Assembly (NCBI RefSeq): GCF_000319385.1 | Contig: NC_019566.1 | Span: 124,001-188,000 of the forward strand | Length of the DNA: 64,000 nt | DNA from: Candidatus Endolissoclinum faulkneri L2 | GTDB taxonomy: Bacteria; Pseudomonadota; Alphaproteobacteria; Thalassobaculales; Thalassobaculaceae | Direction: 5' to 3' | Shown: piece after piece, positions 41,578-52,405 of the stretch | Position numbering within the stretch: the first letter of the stretch is position 1 | Layout of the letters: the number at the start of each line of letters is the position of its first letter | The notes under the pieces: generated by a model | The model's database searches: none | The model's input: only the letters and a program-made list of their open reading frames with translations | What the model was told of the DNA's origin: nothing | Translations under genes and position numbers: made by a program

Positions 41578-44500
41578 TTAGCTTTCTAGCAGAAGTAACT
41601 GAAGGAATTCAATAAGCTGATTTTTTGAGATTCTTAGCATATTAAGTAAAAATTTTGAAGTTAGCGCAATAGAAGTATTAATCTTTATTTTTGGCTTTTC
41701 CAGGTTGCCTTTCAGAGCAATTTTTATTTGTAGCATACTATTGACTACTGACAGTAAGCTGCCGACTATTGGTATTTCTTTAGTCATTTTTGCTATTGGA
41801 TAGCATGGAGCTATCAGGCATACTATATCTACAATTTTGCTTGGCCACAAAATTGTTCCATTAATCTCGATCCTTAAGCCAGATCCATAAGCACTGGCAT
41901 TCTTGATTTTAATCTTGTTTAAAGTAAGCAATATATGTGCTGTGGTTTCAGCAAAACGTATACCATTTCCGGATAGTGCATCAAGCAGGCCACTGAAGGA
42001 TATTAACGATAAAAGGTGGGCAAAGAATGGTGGGTCAACAATATAAAAATTATCAATCCGCATAATCAGATCCATTTTATTATTATTTAGCCCTTGCGTA
42101 ATAAGTATACCATTAATTCTTAATCGGCCGCCTTTAATTGATTTAGTAATGCCTATTGCATTCAAAAATCTACCTACATTATTAGTTTCTGCTGTCAACA
42201 ATTGGCTGCCCTGTTCCTTTTGTATTAGCAGGCGCATTGGATTACCATTCACCTGTCCGATCAAGCTAAAATTATCTACATTAACGCCATTATGCTTTAT
42301 TGTCAGTATTCCTGGCATTAATCTAATGTCTCTAATTAAATAAATCCTCTCGGCAGCAAACTTTGCTTCTACTTTTTGTCCATTAAAGTCCAACATATTA
42401 TGTTGGCTATGTTGTTTCATTGTGAGGATTGGTACTAAGTCAATGCTCGGACCTTTGAGAAAAATTAGCAAACTACCATTTGCTTGGCGTTTTACAGTAC
42501 CTGTCGCTTTTGTGCGACCTAAGCAAAATGCTGATAATACGGCGTTTATTTCACCATTGATATGAAACGCAACCTTGCCAGCAGCGTACAGACTATTTGC
42601 ACGAAACTCAAATCTAGGAATAGTTAATATATTATTTTTATTGTGTGTGATATATACTTGAAAGCTGCCTTTGGCATCAATTGGCTTTGACCAACCTAGC
42701 TCAGAAGCAACAATGGAAGTTGACTGTAAATCACCTTTAATTGTTGCTGTTACATTGCCTGATAAATCCTTTAATACTAAGGCATTAAGAGATATAGGGC
42801 CATTTGCATAAGCACTCAGATCTAGACCAAATGTGGTAAAATTGGATACATCAGCAATAGCACTGACATAAGAACGAGATCGAAATGGGCGATTTGATTG
42901 AAACAGCTCATCATGTTTCAGAATTACTGGGATTTTACCAATTTTTGCCTTTCCTTTAATGCACATACCAAATCTATTGAGTTTTAATTCTAAATCGCCG
43001 TTTGTCAAAGGTGTGTCGTGTAGAATATTTGGGATCACAACTTTCTTTAAGTTAGCAGATACACTAAATCCGATATCATTTATATTGAAATTATTTATCA
43101 AAGGAACATCTAGCTTAACCTTAGCACCAAAAATACCTTCAATTTTTTGTGTATCTTTAGCAATTTTATTTGGGTAAGCTAACGCAATCACTTTTAAAGC
43201 TTCTCGAGTATTTCCCCGGATGTTTAGATTAACATGAGCATATTCTTTCTTGTTTTGATCTAAATTAACTAAAGCAATATTAAGGGACTCGATTGATAAG
43301 TCTCCCAAATGCCCGCTTTGAATAGTAGTTGTTATGCTTCTGTTATCGAATCTTACTAAACCTTTTGTTTTAGTGATGGGTGGTAATGGACGAAAATAGT
43401 AAGCATCTATGCCTTGGAATTTTATTGTGCCATAGATGATGTTGAGCGGATGCAAAATAGGCTTAGTGCTGTCAATTCGTCCTTTAGCTAATAGAGTAGC
43501 ATTTGTGATTTGACCATTAACTAGGTTGTTAGTAATCCATTTACGGGATTTGTCAGATAGTTGAAATGGCCAAAAATCTTTAATCAAGTTAACAGCAAAA
43601 TTAGATATTGCTGTATCTATAATTATTGCATAGCCAGCAGGATCACGAATTGCGTGTGTTTTGATTGTCAGTAATGCCTTTTTAAGCTCTAGAGAAAGAT
43701 AAACATAGATTTGTTTTGCATTTGGCGTGATTTTTAAACTGAGATTACCTCGAGAAACAGCTAGTGGAACAGGATTTATTTTAGAAATATTTATCCTGCC
43801 TTCGCCAAAGTTGAGCTTGGCATGGATCACTGGTGTTTTGCTATCTAATGTAGAATTAGCCGTTACTGTGCCAGAAATTGCTAGAACTATCCAGGATATT
43901 TCTCTTGGATGAGGGTGAGATGCCGTTAAGTTTACTGCTGATACTGTTGCGAACTGCATTTGAGCGCTGACACAGTTATTTTTAGGTTGATATTTTCCAG
44001 ACAATAAAATTGGAGTAGTCGTCGAATTAAACCATTTAGCATAACCTTTTATGTGAAAGTACGTATGAGTAGAAAATAGTTTAATATTAACAGATATTTT
44101 AGCCAGCATATCGGTTTGTATAAGTGCGTTATTTAGTAAACGAATGCGAGCGTCGCTAAACCTAGCCTCTCTTAGAAAATAAAGCATTCCTTTACTTGAT
44201 CGTTCTCCTAGTATCAACTTAAGCATACTATTTAGATTCAATGAGGTAATAGATTTACAACTACGAATGGTGTTATTCGTTAGCATAACATTTCCATTAG
44301 TTTTTTTTACTATATCAATAGTTGGGTTAATTATGCTAATATATCTTGGCCCTATCTTTCCTGCCAATAATGATTCGTAACTAAGTTGAAGTGAAATACT
44401 TTCGATTAGTGCGCTTACTAAATGATTACATCCTATAATTTTTATATCTTTGACAATTAAATCGATATTTCTGTCCTTAATATTAATCCGGAGACTAGCT

Positions 44501-44712
44501 TTGCCGATCTGCGTTGTAATTCCACAATACGTATGGTTTAGCGCATTTTCCAAATAGCTTTTCGCCCAATTAATCTCAATTTCTCGATGAGAGAAGAAGC
44601 AAGCAAATGCATAAATCCCAATTGCTAATGAAATAAATAGATTAATAAATAATTCTATAATAAAAATCATTGATTTGTTAAACAACAATCTATAGCTTTT
44701 CTTATAAATCAC
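41578..44712 (-). CDS. Large AsmA/YhdP-like envelope protein (AsmA-like C-terminal region)
   Basis: A 1044-residue protein with one N-terminal membrane helix (about residues 15-40, FIIELFINLFISLAIGIYAF) and a long beta-rich body with no catalytic motif. The general pattern and the C-terminal part (LLSLISFSGLLDALSGNGIRF, then IVDIVCLIAPCYPIAKMTKEIPIVGSLL) match the AsmA-like/DUF3971 proteins often found beside tyrS in alphaproteobacteria. Relatives such as YhdP and TamB are thought to form bridges carrying phospholipids from inner to outer membrane, anchored in the inner membrane. That role is inferred from the family. Retention of so long an intact frame argues for a functional double-membrane envelope. 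The start ATG lacks an obvious ribosome binding site. Confidence 0.82.
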   Translation of the reverse strand: MIYKKSYRLLFNKSMIFIIELFINLFISLAIGIYAFACFFSHREIEINWAKSYLENALNHTYCGITTQIGKASLRINIKDRNIDLIVKDIKIIGCNHLVSALIESISLQLSYESLLAGKIGPRYISIINPTIDIVKKTNGNVMLTNNTIRSCKSITSLNLNSMLKLILGERSSKGMLYFLREARFSDARIRLLNNALIQTDMLAKISVNIKLFSTHTYFHIKGYAKWFNSTTTPILLSGKYQPKNNCVSAQMQFATVSAVNLTASHPHPREISWIVLAISGTVTANSTLDSKTPVIHAKLNFGEGRINISKINPVPLAVSRGNLSLKITPNAKQIYVYLSLELKKALLTIKTHAIRDPAGYAIIIDTAISNFAVNLIKDFWPFQLSDKSRKWITNNLVNGQITNATLLAKGRIDSTKPILHPLNIIYGTIKFQGIDAYYFRPLPPITKTKGLVRFDNRSITTTIQSGHLGDLSIESLNIALVNLDQNKKEYAHVNLNIRGNTREALKVIALAYPNKIAKDTQKIEGIFGAKVKLDVPLINNFNINDIGFSVSANLKKVVIPNILHDTPLTNGDLELKLNRFGMCIKGKAKIGKIPVILKHDELFQSNRPFRSRSYVSAIADVSNFTTFGLDLSAYANGPISLNALVLKDLSGNVTATIKGDLQSTSIVASELGWSKPIDAKGSFQVYITHNKNNILTIPRFEFRANSLYAAGKVAFHINGEINAVLSAFCLGRTKATGTVKRQANGSLLIFLKGPSIDLVPILTMKQHSQHNMLDFNGQKVEAKFAAERIYLIRDIRLMPGILTIKHNGVNVDNFSLIGQVNGNPMRLLIQKEQGSQLLTAETNNVGRFLNAIGITKSIKGGRLRINGILITQGLNNNKMDLIMRIDNFYIVDPPFFAHLLSLISFSGLLDALSGNGIRFAETTAHILLTLNKIKIKNASAYGSGLRIEINGTILWPSKIVDIVCLIAPCYPIAKMTKEIPIVGSLLSVVNSMLQIKIALKGNLEKPKIKINTSIALTSKFLLNMLRISKNQLIEFLQLLLLES

Positions 44713-45869
44713 TATTTATATTAGTTTAATTAGTAATTTATATGTTAGCTATATAGAGCTATGGTAGCTACAAGCTATTTATGTTATCATAATCAAGGAA
44801 TTTTAGGGTGACATGGCATTCAGAGGATAAAATCTTATTATTCGCTTTGCTTAAATGATTGAGTTAAAAATTATTAGGTTTTTACCTTTTTTAGTGCAAG
44901 GATGCCATTTTTAGTTTATTGAGCAGTGAATTGTAATTCATACAATATGGGTACAAACATAATTTTATAGTTAACTATAAAATTGATAATACCGTATTAC
45001 TGCACAATGATAGAAAAATTATAACCAATAAGAATAAATGATAATCTGCATTATATAGCAAATCTACATTATGTTAGTAGTTATAATATACAATGAATTA
45101 GCGTTAAATTTATATTATCTAATTAGATTTTTGGTATAATATTCACTATAATCAACTAACAGATGGTTAAAAATTATTGTGTTAATAAACAATAATATTG
45201 TTTGTAGTTTATTTAAAGTAAACATAATGCATTGCATTATGTTTTGATAAACATTAGAGAAAATCGGTTTAACAAATAAGTTTGATAAAGGTTAGCGAAA
45301 TATTATTAGCTAATTTATTTTATGTTGATCCCATTATCATTAACAAGTCACTAAATTTTAATATTTTTTATTTAAACCATCAATTTATGTAAAATAATAA
45401 ATTTATTTTTTATAATAAAACTAAGATCTTCATATAGAATATTATAATATTCTGTTGCTTGACTGTATTTTTTACGAGATTAGATTTTTAATCTATTTGG
45501 GTATTTTGTAGTCAATTAGTTAAAATTATTAACATTGATTATGATATTACTGAAAAAATTTTTGAATGCTATTATATCTTCTTTATTCTCTTACTTATGA
45601 TCATACGCTTATTGTATTTACTAGAGAAGTTAATTAGAGTTATATTTAGCTATTAGATTGGTGATTGCATTTTACATATTTCTATCTAGAATCAAAATGT
45701 AAATTAGGACTTGTTCAAAAGAGCTTCTAGATTTGCAAAATATAGTAAATGACCTCACTTCTAGCAAAACTTAATAACTAAAGTTTAGTGGGTAACATGT
45801 AAATGATTCTTGGACATCAAATTAATTGCTTGGTTATTTAAGTTTTGATTCCTTTACGCTATTTTTAAC

Positions 45870-45909
45870 GTAAATAGTAAGAATAATGTAAATTATTCTT
45901 ACTATTTAC
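45870..45909. repeat. Perfect 18-bp hairpin with GTAA tetraloop
   Basis: GTAAATAGTAAGAATAAT pairs exactly with 45892-45909. The loop GTAA is of the GNRA class, which stabilises RNA hairpins. It is over 1 kb from the nearest gene. It may be an orphan terminator or a small structured RNA. Confidence 0.5.
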
Positions 45910-46531
45910 TGTCTTAGGCATAAGCAATTCCTTTAAGGTATTTTAAATATAATTTCGCTCTGTTTGGCATACTTATGGTTTAGTATTTAAAATAATTTTT
46001 GTGTTTAATTGCAGTAGTATATAAGCTATCATACTATAGTAGTACTCTATAAAATATATAAGTGCTTCAATTAAACAAACTAAAGAGTGTAGAAGTTTAT
46101 ACACTTAGAATAAATAATCTAGAATAAAGATAATTACTAGTGCACCATGTGAATGATAGGATCAAAGCATTAAAAAAAGATTATTTTATTTACATCATTT
46201 GTTGTATAATTATTAATGATTTTCTTAATATGTTAAGTATTATTATCTTAATATGATCTACTAAAAATTAAAGCGATGATTATTTATGGTGATAAATTAA
46301 TAATAATTAGATCAATAATAAACTTATAATAAGTATCTATTCACGATAGGTATGCATTATATAACATAGGATTATTATATATATCCTCTATATCATTTTG
46401 CATTAATTTACCAGAATATATTTGTGTATGTAATATGATTGATTAATCAAGTAATTTTTAATATTATTAAGAATAATAATAATTATAAATTTAATGATTA
46501 TTAGAGTGAGAAGATTAATCAAATTCGTGCT

Positions 46532-46578
46532 AATCACCCTGACAAGAATTATCTGTGATAATTCTTGTCAGGGTGATT
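46532..46578. repeat. Perfect 22-bp hairpin with GC-rich base
   Basis: Arms 46532-46553 and 46557-46578 are exact complements with a TGT loop. The base of the stem (AATCACCCTGACAAG) is markedly richer in G+C than the surrounding DNA. It lies about 900 bp before the tRNA and 1.8 kb from the AsmA-like gene, so no visible gene uses it. Confidence 0.55.
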
Positions 46579-47470
46579 TCCTTTGATGTTTATAATTTAC
46601 CATTACCCTTACAATCAAGGCTACGGAGTGATCTTTTAAACAGACTAATATTTTTAAACTATGACACAATACTATCTTAATAAAAAAATTTATAAAAGTC
46701 TAGTATAGACAATGTATTAATTTCTCGTAATAATCTTCATATCTTCGAAAATTGATAATTTTAGAATAGAATTAATATATAAGAAGATTACGTTTTGTCC
46801 TATTTTATCTGAAGTATTACTCTAGATTGATTAGACCATCATTAAATTAAAGTTTAGTGTCATTTTATCTGTAATTAGTTTAGATATTTTAGCAGTAACG
46901 CAATACAATGGATTATCTAAAATTAGATATTGGCCAGCTAAATAATTAGCATTCAATATTGATGCAAATTATAGGTAATTAATTTGCCTTTTCTTTTTTT
47001 CTCGAAAAGTGTTTTATCAAAAAAAAATAATCTTTATAGTTATTTGACTAAGTAATATAATAGGATATATAAAATAAAATTATTACAATTATCAATTATT
47101 CTAAATCATAATTTATAGTTTAAAACAAAGGCAATTATCCTAAGGTATAATAAATTTTACTATAATATAAAAATTTATATCAGTTAACTTAACTTTATTT
47201 ACTATTTTATGCTATAAGTATTTATAGTAAATTTCATCTATGACTAGAATCAATTACTATACATTTGATATTATCAATATAGCCTGACAATAATTGAGCT
47301 TTATAGTAAAAATGCATAAGCTTTTGTTTTATTATGCATCCAATTAGTTATATCTTTTATAGCGATATCTTAAAGATATAAAATAGTAAAAACTAAGTTA
47401 AGACTTACACTCTAAATGTTGCATCATAAAACTTGACAAATCTATCGCTTATCTTGTACTTGTGTGACTT

Positions 47471-47546
47471 TTGGCGGAGTAGCTCAGTTGGTCAGAGCAG
47501 CGGAATCATAATTCGCGTGGCGGGGGTTCAAATCCCTCCTCCGCTA
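47471..47546 (+). tRNA. tRNA with CAT anticodon, probably elongator tRNA-Met
   Basis: The acceptor GGCGGAG pairs with CTCCGCT, the D-arm is GCTCAGTTGGTCAGAGC, the anticodon loop ATCATAA gives CAT, and the T-loop is TTCAAAT. The sequence resembles alphaproteobacterial elongator tRNA-Met; the paired first acceptor base argues against initiator tRNA. tRNA-Ile2 (CAT modified to lysidine) remains possible. The 3' CCA is not encoded (the acceptor is followed by A and then ATAG), unlike tRNA-Lys in this window. The 3' boundary could be off by two bases. Confidence 0.9.
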
Positions 47547-48837
47547 ATAGTCTTACAAATATAATAAAATTAAACTACAAGTATTGTTTAAAAATACGAT
47601 ACTGCTAAAGTATTATACTTTGTACAGGTACTGCTATCGTAGTTGCAAATGATATAGAATAGTTATTTATTAAAATCTACTTGCATTTGCTTGTACTAAT
47701 TTTTATGTTAACTGCTTGTATAATGAGCCAAATAGATAATCCCTTAATTGTAAGTAAAATTGGTATCTCTATAAAAAATTTTTAATGCTTTACTAGATGA
47801 AATAAAGGTTAATTTGCTTCTTTCAGTTAGATTATAGTCAAATGCATATCTCATGCGTAAGGTTAGTATGATAGCAGATTAAGTCAATGCTTTTGCTATA
47901 TTTATTTTGTAAATAATCTAATTTTCTTGTCCATTTTTAGCTATTATTCCAGTATTATAGATAAAGGGTAGTAAATTCACTTCCCCGTACTACTGAAGAT
48001 AAGATTAATTTGATAATAATAAAAACTAGTATTGTTTAGTTACTGGTTGATATAAATTAAACATTTTTATTATAAGAATACATAAATTGCTGTTTATTAT
48101 TTAAGGTTAAGATCATTTATTAGATATTATACGCTATAAACCTTTCTTTGAGCATTATCGCAATAAGCTTAAATTACGATTTATGTATCTGCACTCTACA
48201 GCTGAAAATATTTTGTGTTTATCAAATAAAGGTACTAATTCTTTTTTAAACATCTTGCGAATTAGCTGTTTTCTAGTGTAATTAGTAAGATCTGACACTT
48301 CTTATAGAAGAAAAACTTATACCTAGTTTAGATGAAAACTGACTTAAATAAATCTAAGATTGATATATTAAAAAATCACTGAGATTTTTTTGTTAAAATT
48401 AGGATTTAATCTGCATTAATGCTCGATAGTTGTATATGCTGCATTTTTATCGGCTTATATTTTATAAACAATAAATAAAAAAATATATTAGCAAAAGATA
48501 ATTGGCAGTGCTTTAATAATAGTTAAAATAATTTATAATCATAAAACTAATCTAAGTTGATGCATAAAATTTAACATAATGACTTTTCTTCAATAACACA
48601 ACACTTAACATAAAATGTTGAAAATTGCCTAATCAACTTAGCGTTCAAGAATTTAAACTATTAAAATATTATTTAACAATGTATAATTAAAATAAGATAA
48701 CTTGTATTATGAAAATATGCTATTTCTTTTTAAGCAATACGCTTGCAACTGTCTTTAAAAACATTTTTAATGACTATGCAGCACAAAGTGCTTTAAAAAA
48801 AAATCAATATTATTTTTAGTATTTTACCTATTAATCA
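47547..48837. other. Intergenic, no gene seen
   Basis: AT-rich DNA between the tRNA and the 3' end of the glycosyltransferase gene. No terminator, repeat or remnant is recognised. Confidence 0.5.
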
Positions 48838-51153
48838 TTAACTGTTTTTCCTATCTACTGCTATCCAAGGCTTGATAGTCCGCGGTGGAAATGCCCATGT
48901 TGGAGTTTCATTATCTAGGCTGAGATTAGGATTAAAATATGGATCATAATCAAGTATCTTACCCCATTGATTTTGCATCCATTGCTTTTCGCTACAAAAA
49001 CGTTTTTGTTTTTTTATATTGTCCTCAAAACCACGTGACGCAGATTCGTGATGATATAGCTCAGCATAAGGAGTAACTAGGATGCGATACCCAGCATCGC
49101 GAATTTTTAAACACAAATCCACGTCATTAAACGCTACTTTTAAATTTTTCTCATTCATTCCACCGATTTGCTTATATATACTATGAGTCGTTAATAGACA
49201 TGCTCCTGTTACGGCAGTAACATTGTGGATTATCTGAGCTCTATTGAAATAGCCTGGAGCTGCGCGTGGCAAATGTTTATTAAAATGTCCTGCTACACCA
49301 CCAATACCAGTAGTTACACCGATATGTTGTATTGTATCATCGGGATAGTAAAGTTTAGCTCCGACTGCGCCAATGTCAGGCAGTTGAATCTGTCTAATCA
49401 TTTCTTCTAACCATTCTTTATTTATTGGCTCAACGTCGTTATTCAACAGCAATATTAGTGGGCCACTTGATTTGCTTACTGCAAGATTATTCAAACGCGA
49501 GAAGTTGAATGGTTCTTCATTTTGAAGAATAGTTATTCGCGTATCTTTTTTTATCTCGGCTAAATATCTAAGTGTACTTTCCTGCTTAGACTTATTATTA
49601 ACAATAATTAAGTCCCAATTTTTATAACTAGTTTTATTTAACAGACCTTCTATTAATACGCGCATCATATCTACCCTGTCACGAGTCAGAACAATGATGC
49701 TTATATGTGGTTTCTGGGTAGGTAAAGCCGGAACTACACGATGACTAAGGCCATCAATACCGGGAATTACTTTTGCTTTTATGCCACAGCGCTCCATATG
49801 CTCCATTATCGCTTTCCGGGCCGCTTTACAATGATGTGGCTTTGCATAGCAATTTAGTGCTACGCTGCCTGTAATTGCGCGCCAGTGATATAACACTATT
49901 GGAATATGTCTTATTCTATTTGGATTAGTTAATTCTAACACTCTAAATGCCATGTCGTAGTCTTGGCTACCCTCGAAGCCTTTACGAAATTGTCCAGCTT
50001 TTTGTACCAATGATCGGCGATAAGCTACTAAGTGATTAATCATGTTTTGTGAGAGGAATAGTTCAGGCGACCATTCAGGCTTAAAGTATGGATCAAATAC
50101 CTGCCCATTTTCATCGATCTTATCCTCATCTGAATATATGATATCAGCTTCTGAATCGTCCTCTAGACTGGCTGCTATACGATATAGCGCATCAATAGTT
50201 AGCTCGTCATCATGATCGAGCAGAACTATCCATTCGGCAGTAGCTAAAGCTAAAGCGGAATTACTTGCGACTGATATATTGCCATTAAACTCGCGAAAGG
50301 TGATTTTAATACGTCTATCACCAGCAGCATATTGTTTTAATATCGATCTAATTTCTGGATTTTTAGAAGCATCGTCAGCGATACAAAGTTCCCATGTCTC
50401 ATAAAGTTGTGCTTTTACGCTGTTAATCGCTTTTTTTAGTAGAGCTGGAGGAGTATCGTATGTTGGCATTATTATTGAAAAAATTGGTTTATTTTTCATA
50501 CGCAAAATATGCGCAAGGATAGCATTTTTTTCGGAGTTTGTTAAACTATAGAATGTACTACGCCAAGCAGAATATGTTACGTTAGGAGTTAACAGTTTTT
50601 TTATCAGATATTTTTTTAATCCTAATATGTTTCCTCGTTGTAGTTTTTGAATTATTGTTCGAATGCTATGACAAGAATAGGCCCTGTACGCTAGTACTAG
50701 CAAAAGTTCCATACGGCTAATTTCACGTGCTCTAATTGCAGTCTTTAAAAAATAATCTTTTCCGTTAAGCGAAATAATACACAAGTTTAGCACTTTATCT
50801 GGTAGGCGTACAAAGCATGTAACATAGGTTTTACTACAGTCCACGAATAAATTTTTGCAATTAATTTTCGTCATGCTAGAGCCATCGTCCGCTACTAGAT
50901 ACTGAATAAAGAAATTTTTTTCATTTTCAAGGTTATAAGTTAGTTTTACCCAACCAGCAGGCATTCGATTTTTGTTGGAACGCAAGACTATCGTTGGAGA
51001 ATTATCTGTTAACTCACATACATCTCCACATGCGTATTTGCCTTTGCACTTATTTTTTGCTGTTAGAATGTATGTGGTTTGAAATACAAATTGGCTGATT
51101 AATATTTTCGCTTCTTGCAAGATAAGTGCAACAGTATACTTGCTTAGTAGCAT
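48838..51153 (-). CDS. Two-domain family 2 glycosyltransferase
   Basis: A 771-residue protein with two GT-A domains in tandem after an N-terminal extension of about 220 residues of unknown role. The first domain starts near residue 223 (FSIIMPTYDTP) and has DDAS and the metal-binding DHDDE at 313-317. The second starts near residue 475 (ISIIVLTRDR) and has LLLNNDVEP and, further on, the acceptor-side motif FNDVDLCLKI. Such bifunctional GT2 enzymes often add two successive sugars to O-antigen or capsule chains at the cytoplasmic membrane face. The sugars cannot be predicted. It is the 3'-most of three minus-strand glycan genes (GT39, sulfotransferase, this one), separated by gaps too long for a tight operon. 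The start ATG has no evident ribosome binding site. Confidence 0.88.
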   Translation of the reverse strand: MLLSKYTVALILQEAKILISQFVFQTTYILTAKNKCKGKYACGDVCELTDNSPTIVLRSNKNRMPAGWVKLTYNLENEKNFFIQYLVADDGSSMTKINCKNLFVDCSKTYVTCFVRLPDKVLNLCIISLNGKDYFLKTAIRAREISRMELLLVLAYRAYSCHSIRTIIQKLQRGNILGLKKYLIKKLLTPNVTYSAWRSTFYSLTNSEKNAILAHILRMKNKPIFSIIMPTYDTPPALLKKAINSVKAQLYETWELCIADDASKNPEIRSILKQYAAGDRRIKITFREFNGNISVASNSALALATAEWIVLLDHDDELTIDALYRIAASLEDDSEADIIYSDEDKIDENGQVFDPYFKPEWSPELFLSQNMINHLVAYRRSLVQKAGQFRKGFEGSQDYDMAFRVLELTNPNRIRHIPIVLYHWRAITGSVALNCYAKPHHCKAARKAIMEHMERCGIKAKVIPGIDGLSHRVVPALPTQKPHISIIVLTRDRVDMMRVLIEGLLNKTSYKNWDLIIVNNKSKQESTLRYLAEIKKDTRITILQNEEPFNFSRLNNLAVSKSSGPLILLLNNDVEPINKEWLEEMIRQIQLPDIGAVGAKLYYPDDTIQHIGVTTGIGGVAGHFNKHLPRAAPGYFNRAQIIHNVTAVTGACLLTTHSIYKQIGGMNEKNLKVAFNDVDLCLKIRDAGYRILVTPYAELYHHESASRGFEDNIKKQKRFCSEKQWMQNQWGKILDYDPYFNPNLSLDNETPTWAFPPRTIKPWIAVDRKNS

Positions 51154-51502
51154 TATTTATTTTATAGCCTATAGTAGTCTGTACTGAAATTTATAAACAT
51201 AATCATATCGTTTTTTAGATAACTTCTAAAGTTAAATGTATAACTTTTACGAAGCTATATTATGCTCATTGGTTATTTGTTGTTTTCTGAGATTTTTTAA
51301 ACTTTCTTATCGAATTCACTCATAATTATTGTTTCAATGTGAAAAGTATGATTGCATTTTACAAATTTAATGATTAAATTACCAAAGATCTTTTGGATAC
51401 TTAGCTTATATTGTATAATGGGTAAAGAAAACATTTATATTTCTAAATACTAAGCTGTTATCATATTTACTGTTGAAAGTTAACAAAAGAATAAATTTTT
51501 TG
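51154..51502. other. Short intergenic gap between glycosyltransferase and sulfotransferase
   Basis: About 350 bp of AT-rich DNA. It may carry the promoter of the glycosyltransferase gene. Nothing specific is visible. Confidence 0.5.
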
Positions 51503-52405
51503 TTAAAAAACTACTGTAGCACAATTTATTTCCTCTTGGATTTTTTGAATACTTGCTAAGTAACTAGTGCTATTATTATTATTTATTAGCCTTATAGTAT
51601 TATATACTTTTTCAATCCAATTAGTTAATTTTAGTTCGATATTAAATTTTTTATTATCCATAGTGTGATGACGCAGTTTTTTATCAAGAAAAGTTTCTAT
51701 TTTGTCTGTTGCTTTGTCTATTTGGCAAATCAAACCCAAATTCAACTCGCTGTCAATTCGCTTAATTTCATTACGCCAATTAACCAACATTTGATCAAAA
51801 CTAGTCCAAGATTGTCTTATCCCATCGCTTGCACATAATGCTTCAGTCTGATACCTCAATAATAGCATTAATGCTTGTTCGTATGGCATCTTGTCGCGGC
51901 ATTTAAGAGAGCAAGCAATTTCCAAGGGATGACGAAGCATGTGCAAAACTGTTATTCGTGTTTTGAGCGTAGCTAACATTTTGCGCCATAAGGGCAGTAA
52001 GCGACACATGCGCGGATCTTTTATCCCCCATAAATTGGTTGTATTAAACTCATTATATATAATTGATTCTAGGTCGTTGCGCGCATCATCAGTAACAGAA
52101 TATTCAAGCCAACCCGATGGCATTTTTCGTATATCATCCCAGCGCATGTCAAGATCATTCAATAGTTTATCATGACGCTCGACTATTTTTCTATGTTCCC
52201 AAAAACCACGCTCGTTGTTATCTTTAGCGGCTTCCATTAAGTCCGTACCTAAGTTAACCCCAAGGAGATTGATAACTCGGGTGAGTGCTGATGTTCCACT
52301 GCGGTGCATTCCTAGTATAATAACAGCTGTTCGCTGTGGTTCGTATTGTAGGCGAATATTTGTATTTTCTTTTTTATCGTCAAGATAATAACTTTTTTTA
52401 GGCAT
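51503..52405 (-). CDS. Sulfotransferase family protein
   Basis: A 300-residue cytosolic enzyme predicted to transfer sulfate from PAPS to a carbohydrate or other acceptor. The 5'-phosphosulfate-binding loop is GMHRSGTSALTR (residues 32-43), followed by LLGVNLGTDLMEA and NERGFWEH. The 3'-phosphate-binding segment is HMLRHPLEIACSLK (about 158-172). Bacterial members with this layout usually sit in exopolysaccharide or Nod-factor-like clusters. Here it lies between two glycosyltransferase genes on the same strand, which points to a sulfated surface glycan; the acceptor is unproven. The ATG has GGAT about 6 nt upstream. PAPS-forming enzymes are not in this window. Confidence 0.86.
   Translation of the reverse strand: MPKKSYYLDDKKENTNIRLQYEPQRTAVIILGMHRSGTSALTRVINLLGVNLGTDLMEAAKDNNERGFWEHRKIVERHDKLLNDLDMRWDDIRKMPSGWLEYSVTDDARNDLESIIYNEFNTTNLWGIKDPRMCRLLPLWRKMLATLKTRITVLHMLRHPLEIACSLKCRDKMPYEQALMLLLRYQTEALCASDGIRQSWTSFDQMLVNWRNEIKRIDSELNLGLICQIDKATDKIETFLDKKLRHHTMDNKKFNIELKLTNWIEKVYNTIRLINNNNSTSYLASIQKIQEEINCATVVF

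Larger units (their letters stand above)
44713..47470. other. Long intergenic stretch with two perfect hairpins
   Basis: About 2.8 kb without an open frame worth reporting. The hairpins at 45870-45909 and 46532-46578 are listed separately. Nothing else is recognised. Confidence 0.5.
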
